Below, piece after piece: positions 5,349 to 11,970 of a DNA stretch of 14,673 bases. Each line of letters opens with the position of its first letter. Within the stretch, counting starts at the first letter, position 1. The stretch spans positions 1 to 14,673 of the forward strand of contig CAIVVG010000079.1 of assembly GCA_903909295.1 (NCBI GenBank), given 5' to 3'. Made by a program: the position numbers and the translations under genes. Origin of the DNA: an uncultured Chlamydiae bacterium (GTDB lineage: Bacteria; Chlamydiota; Chlamydiia; Chlamydiales; SM23-39). Under the pieces are notes generated by a model. It ran no database searches. It saw only the letters and a program-made list of their open reading frames with translations, and was not told where the DNA came from.

Positions 5349-6536
5349 ATGTCACTGCTCAGGCACAGGAGTGTGCAAATCGTTCTTGCGATTGCCCTCT
5401 ATCTCGCTCTCAGACCGTTCTGCCCTGCCGTACTTCATCAGGGGCTCTATACCATCAGTCTCTTCATGAAGGACCTCCTCTTGTGGATGTTGCCGCTCAC
5501 GGTGAGTTTCTTCATTGCGCATGCGATCTTTTCTTTCGAAAAGAAGGCGCCTCTCTTCATCCTAACGCTCTTTCTCTTTGAGGCGCTCTCCAATGGGGCG
5601 AGTGTCTGGTACGCTTATGGCTGTGGTCATTTGGCTGTGGGGCATGTGACCCCGGCCCAGTCGCACGCGCTGAACGATGCATTTGGCCCTTTGTGGCGCT
5701 TGGGCTGGACGAGACCTGTCTGGTGGTCTCCAGACAAGGGCTCTGTCGCGGGGGTGATTCTGGGGCTTGTGGCGACGTTTGGCTACCCGGCTCTGGGGCC
5801 GCTATTGGCGCGGGGCAAGGGGGCGGCTGAGTGGGTGCTCACGCGGGTGTTTGCGCGGCTCATTCCCCTCTTTGTCCTGGGGTTCGTGGCGCGGATGGTG
5901 GAGACGCACCTCTTGAGCCAGATGGTCTCCCACTACGCCGACCTACTGCTCTGGCTTGTCCTCTTCTTGGCTTTGTACATCGCGTTCTTGTTCTTTTTGG
6001 GCAGCCGTTCGTCGCCCCTTTCTTTTATCCAGCATGTGAAAAACCTCCTCCCTGCGATGGGGGTGGCGTTCAGTTCGGGGTGCAGTTTATCTACGATGCC
6101 GTGGACGATTGAGGGGACTTCCAAAAATTTGCGCAATCCCGATTTGGCTAAGGCGCTCATCCCTGCGACGACCAATATTCAGCAAGTTGGGGATTGCATC
6201 ATCAACGCCTTCCTATGTTTTTTGCTCTACACCCATTTTCAGGGGCACACCCCTCCCCTCTCCGTCTGGATTCCCTTTAGCGCTGTATTTGTGTTGGCCC
6301 GCTTTGCGACGGCGGCGGTGCTGGGGGGAGCGATCTTCATCATGTTGCCGATCTATGAGGCCTATCTCGGGTTCACGCCGGAGATGGGAGCGCTGATTTT
6401 GGCGTTCAATGTGATCTTAGATCCGTTGGTCACTTGCGCCAACGTCGTCGGCAATGGGGCGCTTTGCCGCATTTTCGAGAGAGTTTGGGGGAGTGCGCTG
6501 GTTTTCGGGGGAAAAAAACGAACCACAGAGGGATGA
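5349..6536 (+). CDS. Divergent DAACS/SLC1-type dicarboxylate or amino-acid symporter
   Basis: A 395-residue polytopic membrane protein, predicted inner membrane, of the cation-coupled carrier family that includes GltP/GltT. The C-terminal half shows the family landmarks in order. A serine-rich HP1 loop FSSGCSLSTMPWTIEG is at 241-256. A TM7-like ATTNIQQVGDCI (273-284) stands where the family has NMDGT. An HP2-like segment covers about 317-338. A TM8-like LDPLVTCANVVGNG (357-370) keeps the Asp and Asn of the usual DxxRTxxNVxGD but lacks its Arg, and its last Asp is Asn. These changes suggest altered substrate or ion coupling. I recall a similar carrier (gltT) in Chlamydia. The start is fixed by a strong Shine-Dalgarno AAAGGGGG six bases upstream. 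The last codons, encoding RTTEG, lie on one arm of an outer inverted repeat. Confidence 0.82.
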   Translation: MSLLRHRSVQIVLAIALYLALRPFCPAVLHQGLYTISLFMKDLLLWMLPLTVSFFIAHAIFSFEKKAPLFILTLFLFEALSNGASVWYAYGCGHLAVGHVTPAQSHALNDAFGPLWRLGWTRPVWWSPDKGSVAGVILGLVATFGYPALGPLLARGKGAAEWVLTRVFARLIPLFVLGFVARMVETHLLSQMVSHYADLLLWLVLFLALYIAFLFFLGSRSSPLSFIQHVKNLLPAMGVAFSSGCSLSTMPWTIEGTSKNLRNPDLAKALIPATTNIQQVGDCIINAFLCFLLYTHFQGHTPPLSVWIPFSAVFVLARFATAAVLGGAIFIMLPIYEAYLGFTPEMGALILAFNVILDPLVTCANVVGNGALCRIFERVWGSALVFGGKKRTTEG

Positions 6537-6544
6537 TTTTTCTT

Positions 6545-6759
6545 GGTTCATCCGACAAATGTGTACCTGCTTATAGAAAACACGCCTGAGGGATTCAAAA
6601 AATAACCGCAGAGACGCGGAGAGCGCAAAGATCGCAGAGGAAGTGTCATTGATTCTTTATTTTTCTCTGAGACCTCCGCGTTCTCTGCGTCTCTGCGGTC
6701 ATTTTTTGAATCCCTTAGGCGTGCTTTCTATAAGTAAGTACTCATTTGTCGGATGAACC
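6545..6759. repeat. 215-bp foldback element (99-bp inverted arms)
   Basis: The arms 6545-6643 and 6661-6759 are inverted copies matching at 85 of 99 positions by my alignment, around a 17-bp centre. The ends are exact for the first 17 bases (GGTTCATCCGACAAATG). The middle of each arm shares GGGATTCAAAAAAT and ACCGCAGAGACGC. Nearly all differences are transitions. The inner third of each arm is a 9-bp-period tandem of CGCRRAGA-like units (starts 6607, 6615, 6624, 6633 in the left arm). The flanks TTCTT and TTCTA are similar but not an exact target duplication. It codes for nothing. It lies between convergent genes and resembles a non-autonomous foldback/MITE-type or REP-type repeat. Confidence 0.82.
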
Positions 6760-6801
6760 TTCTATTAGGAGTTCAGAGGACATCAGTCCTTTGATGGGAG
6801 C

Positions 6802-6820
6802 GCGAGGGCAACGCCCTCGC
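6802..6820. repeat. GC-rich 19-nt hairpin
   Basis: GCGAGGGC, loop AAC, GCCCTCGC: a perfect 8-bp stem between the convergent carrier and SNF2 genes. It could stall transcription from either side, but no T run follows. It has the same size and form (8-bp stem, 3-nt loop, GCG...CGC ends) as the hairpin at 10624-10642. Confidence 0.6.
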
Positions 6821-6841
6821 CTCTGTGGTTATTCCCCCCCC

Positions 6842-9800
6842 TCACTCCACGATCTTTGAGAACACCTCGATGAGTTCTTCGCGGGTGAGGTAGGTGATCT
6901 GGTCTTCGTCGCCGATGATGTTCTCGAGGAGCCCTTTTTTCCGCTCGATCATGTCGTGGATGTGCTCTTCAATCGTGTTTTTCGAGGTGAGTTTAAAGAC
7001 TTGGACGCCGCGGTTTTGGCCGATGCGGTGGACGCGGTCGGTGGCTTGGTTTTCTTTGGCGGGGTTCCACCAGCGGTCGTAGTGGATGACGATGGAGGCC
7101 ACTGTGAGGTCGATGCCGACGCCGGCGGCGAGGAGAGAGGCGAGGAACACTTTGCATTCGGGGTCGTCGCGGAATTTGCGGAGTTGCTCGCCTCTGTCGC
7201 GGGTGGATCCTTGGATCGTGGCATATTTGATCCCTTGTTTCTTCAGGTGCGATTCCATCATGGAGAGCATGCCGAGGTACTGGGAAAAGACGACGACTTT
7301 TTGGTCGCTGTCGTGGGCTTCGTTGAGGAGTTCGAGGAAGAGGTCCCATTTGCCGGATGAATGGCTTCCGTATTTTCCGGGGACGTTGAGGAAGAGGGCG
7401 GGGTGGTCGCAGATTTGCTTGAATTTGGAGAGCATCGAAAAGACGTGGATATAAGAGACCGGTTTATTGGGGTCTTGCAGTTCTCGGTAGACAGTATCGC
7501 GGGCTTGGAGGGCGACTTCGCGGTAGAGTTTTTGTTGCTCTTCGGAAAGGTCGCAGAAGGCGAGCTCTTCAATTTTTTCGGGGAGGTCGGTGAGCACCTC
7601 GCTCTTCTTGCGGCGGAGCAAGAAGGGGCGGATGAGCTTGGACAACAGAGCCATTTGCTGGGCGTCTTTGTGTTTCTCGATGGGGTTGATGAAGAGGTCG
7701 CGAAAGAGGGCGTCGGAGGGCATGTAGGAGGGCAAGACGAGGTCGAAGAGCGACTTGAGTTCTCGGAGGCGGTTTTCGATGGGGGTTCCGGTCAGGCCGA
7801 GGCGCATGCGGGCTTTCAAACTGCTGAGAGCGTGGTGGGTTTGTGAGTTGTGATTCTTGGCGACTTGCACTTCATCAAAAATGGCCACTTCAAAGCGGAG
7901 CGTTTGCAGCTCTTCTTTTCCTGAGCGCAAAATGCCGTAGGAGGTGAGGAGGAGGTCGGATTCGGCCTCAAATTGTTCGAGCGTGCGGGCCAGGCCGTAG
8001 TAGGTGCAGATGCGGAGGTCGGGCAAAAAGCGTTTGAGGAGCTCTTGCCAGTGGTAGATGACCGAGGTGGGGCAGACGACGAGGTACTTGTGGGTCCGGT
8101 CGGGGTTTTCATGGACGACGGCGGCGAGGAGGGCCATCGCTTGGTGGGTTTTACCGAGTCCCATATCGTCGCAAAGGAGCCCTGAGAGGCCGTGGCAATA
8201 GAGGAACCAGAGCCAATTGAGTCCTTGCTCTTGGTAGGGGCGGAGCGTGGCCTTCAGCTGGCTGAGGTCGAGGAGGCGCCCTGCTTCCATCTGGTTTAAC
8301 TCGGCAAAGAGTTTGCGGGTCTCTACGACTTCGGGAGCATTCCCTTGCGGAGCCTCGAGCAGTTCAAAGACAGAGAGGCGGAGCCATTCGAGGGTGGTGA
8401 GGCGGACCATGCCGCTTTTGGGATCGAGTCTACGGCGGGTGAGTTGCCGAATCCAGTTGTAGCGGGGATCTTTTAAAGAGAGGTTCCCTGCGGGAGAGAA
8501 AAAGTGGGCGCGCTTCTCTTGAAAAGCGTCCCAGATCGAGAAAATATTGACCCTGCCCAATTCAGAGAGGTAGTAGAGGTCGACGAGCCACTCACCGACT
8601 CGCTTTTTGCGGTCTCGCGAAATTTGGCGGATTTTGAGGTGGAGCCTTTCTGGTTTTTTGAGGCGTGGATCGATCTCCAATAGAAAGGGGGTCAGCGATT
8701 CGAGTTCGTAGGCCAAGAAGGGGGCTTCTTGGGAGGCGGGGATCACCACCGGTTCTTGGTAGCGGTGAGGGAGCCTTGCGTTGGGGGGCATCTCGGCAAA
8801 ACCCCTCCCTTCTGCATAGATAAAATCGCCAAAAAAACGGATCTTTTCCGGGTCGACCCCTTCTGCATATTCGACATGCGGTCTTAAAAAGATCTGCTTG
8901 TCTCCATTGAACCCGGCGATCAGTCCCATTTTATGCACGAGCTGCCCTTCGCAGAAAAAGTGGGAGACCTGTTCGAGCTCTTCGCGATGCGCTGCGACGA
9001 AGGCCCCTACCTCTTCCTTGGGGATCTGTTGGCCGGGGTGGATCGGGAGGCGGCCCGAGCGCTCTTTTTTCATGTAAAATCCCTGTCCGCGCACGTAAGC
9101 CCATTCATCAAAGTGGAGCGTTTCTCCCACCTCTTCGGGAAAATTGAGCTCTGCATCAAAATGGAGAGTCCCTTGCGCGTCGAGCCGGTAGACTAAATGG
9201 GATTCTAAACTGCCCAAGTGGGTTTGGAACCCGGGAAAATTATGGAGCCAAAAGCGGTGTTTTCCCACGAACTCGGAGACCTGCTCTTTAGGAACCACTT
9301 TTTCCACCTTTTCAAACATCCAGTCTTCGAGGAGGAAAAATCCTCTCCCCTCCACATAGACCCAAGGGACAAAAGAGGCCTCTATATCTCCCTCTTTTTC
9401 TACAAAAAGTTGGATGTGCAGAGCCGCATGCTCATCGAAAAAAAGATGGTAGCGAGCTTTTTGCGGCTCGCTGTGAACCGGGAAAAACCGCTGCAGAGTC
9501 GCCGCCGATTGAGATAAAACAGAGGCGATCTGTTCTGCAGGGATGAGATCATTGTCCAAAAGGGGGTCATTGCGCCCTCGGAAAAACCCCTTTCCCTCGA
9601 CATAGACCCAATCGCCAAGAGAAATTCCCTCGGGACCCTCTCCCGTCGCGACGGCTCCTTTTTTCTCGATGCGTAAGGCTCTCTCGCTCCGGTCATAGAC
9701 GACATTGGAAATCAGGTGCATCTCCCCATCAAACACCTGCAGCGAAGAGCGGACGGTAGCCAAGGCCGGGATCAGCTGAGGCCAGTTGGCCTCTGAAATG

Positions 9801-10540
9801 TAAAACTGAAAAGTCAGTCCAGGGAAATGGGCCATTCCCTCATGGGGAATGGGACTCCCTTTAAAGCTCACTTCTCCCCCTAAAAAGAGGCACCATTTGG
9901 CCAGGTCGGACCAAAACGAAAACTCATAGCGAAGAGCCGCATCGGCCCTCCCGGCCCGAAACGCCGCCAGCTCCTCCGGAGATAAGTTGGAGAATTTGAG
10001 CGAAGTTTCCTCCGTCTCGACCACCCGCTCAGAGAGGATCTCTTTCAGCCGTTTTTTTGTCTCGGCCGTGGTCGCTGTAATCCGGAAAAGCTCTTTTTTG
10101 GTCTCCGACGAGCAGGAATAAACCCCCTCCCCCTCCTGTTTGAGGCAGTCGGTCTCAAACCCCAGCCGCCTACTCTCTAGCTGAAACAGCCGGTTCCAAA
10201 ATGAGTGGATATAGCGGACGTGGAGAGGTTGGTCGGTCCCGCCCAACAAGAACAAATAGGCCGCAGCCAGGTGGGGGCATCCGCGCCCCGACTCGGAGAC
10301 CTTGCAGCTGCAGAAAAAGTCGGTCAACGTCCCATCATCTTGCATCTGCAAAAAGGGAAACATCTTTTTCTTGGGTTTTTCCTGCACTTCGATCTGATAA
10401 GTGCCTTTAGAAAAGAGCGGCTCGCCCACTGCCCCAGCTGCGAGCAGCTGCTCGGCCTGTTGCCTATACTCTTGAACGAAAGGAGGTTGCCGTTCCATGC
10501 GAAGAAAACCCACACCCTTCCATAAGGGGTCATCCCTCAT
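6842..10540 (-). CDS. SNF2-family helicase with N-terminal SWIM-type zinc finger and four-fold repeat
   Basis: A 1232-residue SNF2/RapA-like double-stranded DNA translocase; bacterial members act on transcription or DNA repair, and the target here is unknown. The N-terminus has a SWIM-type finger (CSC at 77-79, CPH at 88-90). A middle region of four related units starts at 311, 393, 480 and 573, each opening with a YVEGxGF-like motif followed by an IPxEQ...F helix. The ATPase core begins near 755. Motif I is DDMGLGKT (791-798), Ia VVCPTS (821-826), II DEVQ (889-892, where DEAQ or DEAH is usual), III GLTGTPIEN (915-923), IV VVVFSQY (1082-1088), V near ASLLAAGVGIDL (1134-1145) and VI ATDRVHRIGQ (1166-1175). 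The ATG at 10540 has no Shine-Dalgarno; an internal ATG at 10498 is the alternative. It is monocistronic, with a possible TATAAA at 10564-10559 formed by the end of a foldback repeat. Confidence 0.94.
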   Translation of the reverse strand: MRDDPLWKGVGFLRMERQPPFVQEYRQQAEQLLAAGAVGEPLFSKGTYQIEVQEKPKKKMFPFLQMQDDGTLTDFFCSCKVSESGRGCPHLAAAYLFLLGGTDQPLHVRYIHSFWNRLFQLESRRLGFETDCLKQEGEGVYSCSSETKKELFRITATTAETKKRLKEILSERVVETEETSLKFSNLSPEELAAFRAGRADAALRYEFSFWSDLAKWCLFLGGEVSFKGSPIPHEGMAHFPGLTFQFYISEANWPQLIPALATVRSSLQVFDGEMHLISNVVYDRSERALRIEKKGAVATGEGPEGISLGDWVYVEGKGFFRGRNDPLLDNDLIPAEQIASVLSQSAATLQRFFPVHSEPQKARYHLFFDEHAALHIQLFVEKEGDIEASFVPWVYVEGRGFFLLEDWMFEKVEKVVPKEQVSEFVGKHRFWLHNFPGFQTHLGSLESHLVYRLDAQGTLHFDAELNFPEEVGETLHFDEWAYVRGQGFYMKKERSGRLPIHPGQQIPKEEVGAFVAAHREELEQVSHFFCEGQLVHKMGLIAGFNGDKQIFLRPHVEYAEGVDPEKIRFFGDFIYAEGRGFAEMPPNARLPHRYQEPVVIPASQEAPFLAYELESLTPFLLEIDPRLKKPERLHLKIRQISRDRKKRVGEWLVDLYYLSELGRVNIFSIWDAFQEKRAHFFSPAGNLSLKDPRYNWIRQLTRRRLDPKSGMVRLTTLEWLRLSVFELLEAPQGNAPEVVETRKLFAELNQMEAGRLLDLSQLKATLRPYQEQGLNWLWFLYCHGLSGLLCDDMGLGKTHQAMALLAAVVHENPDRTHKYLVVCPTSVIYHWQELLKRFLPDLRICTYYGLARTLEQFEAESDLLLTSYGILRSGKEELQTLRFEVAIFDEVQVAKNHNSQTHHALSSLKARMRLGLTGTPIENRLRELKSLFDLVLPSYMPSDALFRDLFINPIEKHKDAQQMALLSKLIRPFLLRRKKSEVLTDLPEKIEELAFCDLSEEQQKLYREVALQARDTVYRELQDPNKPVSYIHVFSMLSKFKQICDHPALFLNVPGKYGSHSSGKWDLFLELLNEAHDSDQKVVVFSQYLGMLSMMESHLKKQGIKYATIQGSTRDRGEQLRKFRDDPECKVFLASLLAAGVGIDLTVASIVIHYDRWWNPAKENQATDRVHRIGQNRGVQVFKLTSKNTIEEHIHDMIERKKGLLENIIGDEDQITYLTREELIEVFSKIVE

Positions 10541-10584
10541 ATTAACTGATTAAGGAATTTTATACCCAACCAACTTTTGAAGAA

Positions 10585-10604
10585 CTTCTTCCTGAAGGAA
10601 GAAG
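10585..10604. repeat. 9-bp hairpin in the second foldback unit
   Basis: CTTCTTCCT, loop GA, AGGAAGAAG: perfect stem, extendable through a bulged base by AGAA/TTCT. It is downstream of the operon on the minus strand and could contribute to termination, although no clean T run follows. Confidence 0.6.
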
Positions 10605-10623
10605 ATTCTCCGACTGTCAGGGG

Positions 10624-10642
10624 GCGGCAAGTGCCTTGCCGC
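10624..10642. repeat. GC-rich 19-nt hairpin, second copy of form
   Basis: GCGGCAAG, loop TGC, CTTGCCGC: perfect 8-bp stem. It lies 46 bases past the stop of the last operon gene on the minus strand and may act as a terminator or 3'-end stabiliser. Confidence 0.6.
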
Positions 10643-10687
10643 AGCGTAACAGATAGCTCGAGCGCAGTTCAGGTTGTTTGGGTATAG

Positions 10688-10837
10688 TTAGCGTCGTTTA
10701 AAGAACTGGATTTCGCGCTCGTGTTTAACGGCGGCTTCGCGGGTAGGAAAAGTCCCCAGGTTCCGCCGTTTTCCGGTCTTGGGGTTTTTCTTGCGGGAGT
10801 ACAGGCGATAGCCACCGCAGGGAAGTTTTCGAATCAT
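10688..10837 (-). CDS. 49-residue basic protein, ATGA-coupled to the E2 gene
   Basis: A short gene whose protein begins MIRKLPCGGYRLYSRKKNPK and ends QFFKRR. It is rich in Lys and Arg, and the centre (NPKTGKRRNLGTFPTREAAVKHE) suggests a small beta-sheet plus helix, like the arm-type DNA-binding (AP2/integrase-like) fold. I recall close relatives of about 48-50 residues (RLYSRKK.PKTGKRRNLGTF) annotated as hypothetical proteins in several bacterial phyla; this is memory, not a search. The ATG overlaps the TGA of the E2 gene (ATGA, positions 10837-10834), so it is the last member of the operon and probably translated by re-initiation. A foldback unit begins right after its stop. A role in binding nucleic acid is inference. 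Confidence 0.85.
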   Translation of the reverse strand: MIRKLPCGGYRLYSRKKNPKTGKRRNLGTFPTREAAVKHEREIQFFKRR

Positions 10838-11970
10838 AATTCGAGGTCGGTTTCTAGGTGCCGTTTGAGGTCATTCAGGAAGCCACACCCGTAGAGGCCG
10901 TCTAAGACTCGGTGGTCAAAGGTCAAGGAGACCATGCACACTTGCCGAATGGCCATGGTGTCGTCGGGCATGGCAGCGACCTTTTTAGTCACCGCTCCGA
11001 GACCCACAATTGCCACTTCAGGAAAACGGATGATGGGGATACCGATCATGGTGCCGGTCATGCCAAAATTGGTCATTGTGATCGACCCCTCTTGCACTTC
11101 GTTGGGAGCAAGTGTCTGGTTGCGCGCCTTTTCAGCAAGCAGGTTGATTTGCTTGGACAGTTCTGGAATGCCCATCCCCTCGGCACCGCGAATCACGGGG
11201 ACCATCACGCCCTGATCGACGCTGACAGCGATCCCCAGGTTGACAAATTTCTTCACCACCACTGTATCTCCGTCGAGCGAAGCATTGATGAGCGGATAAG
11301 CGCGGAGGGCTCGAGTGATGGCTCTCGCCACAAAGGCGGTGATGGTGAGTTTGACGCCATACTGCTCTAAAAAGGATTGCTTATCCCGCCGAATTTTCTG
11401 CATCACTTCGGTCACATCCACTTCGGTGATCAGAGAGGCGTGGGGCGCTTCGTAAAAAGAGCGGACCATGTTGTCGGCGATCGCCTTGCGGAGCGGACTC
11501 ATCTTTAAGCGCTCGGTCTTATCACAAGCCCCTTTGTAATTTTCCACATCTTTGCGGGTGAGCCTTCCCCCTTCCCCTGTGTGGGGGATTTTTCCCATCT
11601 CGCTCAAAGGGATATTTTTTTCCTGGAGGGCGCGTATGACGGAGGGGGAGACAAAATCGGACTGCGCCGCAATCGATGGGGGCGCGGCTTTGGGCTGCTC
11701 CACCCTTTCAACAACGGTTCCTTGAGTGGCAATCAGCGCTAAGGGGGCTCCGACGGCCAACTCTTGGCCTACAGAAGCATAGATCTCCTTTAAAACACCT
11801 GCTACCGGGGAAGGGATTTCGCTATTGACCTTATCAGTCGAAACTTCTAACAGCGACTCGTCGAGGGCAATCGAGTCCCCTACCTGTTTGAACCACTGCA
11901 CAATCGTTGCGCTGACAATGCTCTCGCCGAGCTTAGGAAGGGTAATTTTTATTTCACTCATGGGGACCAT
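10834..11970 (-). CDS. Dihydrolipoamide acyltransferase, E2 of a 2-oxoacid dehydrogenase complex
   Basis: E2 forms the core of a 2-oxoacid dehydrogenase and transfers the acyl group from lipoyl-lysine to CoA. The 378 residues show one lipoyl domain (about 4-82, with the lipoylation site Lys47 in STDKVNSEI), a peripheral E1/E3-binding domain (about 106-146, FVSPSVIRALQ...GRLTRKDV) and the catalytic domain (about 155-378) with DHRVLDG at 352-358, where His353 and Asp357 are the active-site pair. The substrate class (pyruvate, 2-oxoglutarate or branched-chain) cannot be told, and no E1 or E3 gene is next to it. Chlamydiae have a second stand-alone E2 (CT400 in C. trachomatis, from memory), which this resembles. 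A second start at 11961 gives MSEIKITLPKLGE, the usual family N-terminus. The start overlaps the lpxK stop; a weak GAGAAG lies upstream. Confidence 0.95.
   Translation of the reverse strand: MVPMSEIKITLPKLGESIVSATIVQWFKQVGDSIALDESLLEVSTDKVNSEIPSPVAGVLKEIYASVGQELAVGAPLALIATQGTVVERVEQPKAAPPSIAAQSDFVSPSVIRALQEKNIPLSEMGKIPHTGEGGRLTRKDVENYKGACDKTERLKMSPLRKAIADNMVRSFYEAPHASLITEVDVTEVMQKIRRDKQSFLEQYGVKLTITAFVARAITRALRAYPLINASLDGDTVVVKKFVNLGIAVSVDQGVMVPVIRGAEGMGIPELSKQINLLAEKARNQTLAPNEVQEGSITMTNFGMTGTMIGIPIIRFPEVAIVGLGAVTKKVAAMPDDTMAIRQVCMVSLTFDHRVLDGLYGCGFLNDLKRHLETDLEL

Larger units (their letters stand above)
6521..6830. repeat. Outer inverted repeat enclosing the spacer
   Basis: AACCACAGAGG (6521-6531) recurs as its exact reverse complement CCTCTGTGGTT (6820-6830). 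The left arm overlaps the last codons of the carrier gene. The related motif ACCGCAGAG occurs again inside, at 6605-6613 (+) and 6691-6699 (-), so four copies are arranged symmetrically, two in each orientation. Confidence 0.6.
6537..6841. other. 305-bp gene-free spacer between convergent genes
   Basis: No coding region is seen on either strand. The spacer holds the 215-bp foldback, a small hairpin AGGAC-ATCA-GTCCT (6777-6790), a strong GC hairpin (6802-6820) and the right arm of the outer inverted repeat. Nothing here has the hairpin-plus-T-run form of a classic intrinsic terminator. Confidence 0.75.
10561..10686. repeat. 126-bp foldback unit with terminal inverted repeats
   Basis: TATACCCAACCAACTT (10561-10576) and the reverse complement of 10671-10686 agree at 14 of 16 bases. 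Between them are two strong hairpins (10585-10604 and 10624-10642) and a GCTCGAGC palindrome (10656-10663). The unit fills the space between the stop of the 49-residue gene (10688) and the SNF2 leader. Its ends read TA-TACCCAA...TTGGGTA-TA, so a TA target duplication is possible. A non-autonomous mobile repeat is plausible but unproven. Confidence 0.6.

Noticed and set aside
6605..6700. CRISPR-like appearance of the repeated CGCAGAG units
   Set aside because: Period is about 9 bp with no unique spacers and no cas genes; it is a degenerate tandem in inverted arms.
6540..6764. Target-site duplication around the 215-bp foldback
   Set aside because: Flanks TTCTT and TTCTA differ at the last base, too weak to claim as a duplication.
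6894..10525. Many open frames opposite and inside the SNF2 gene
   Set aside because: GC-rich coding sequence opens shadow frames; none has a recognisable protein, and the minus-strand helicase has all family motifs.
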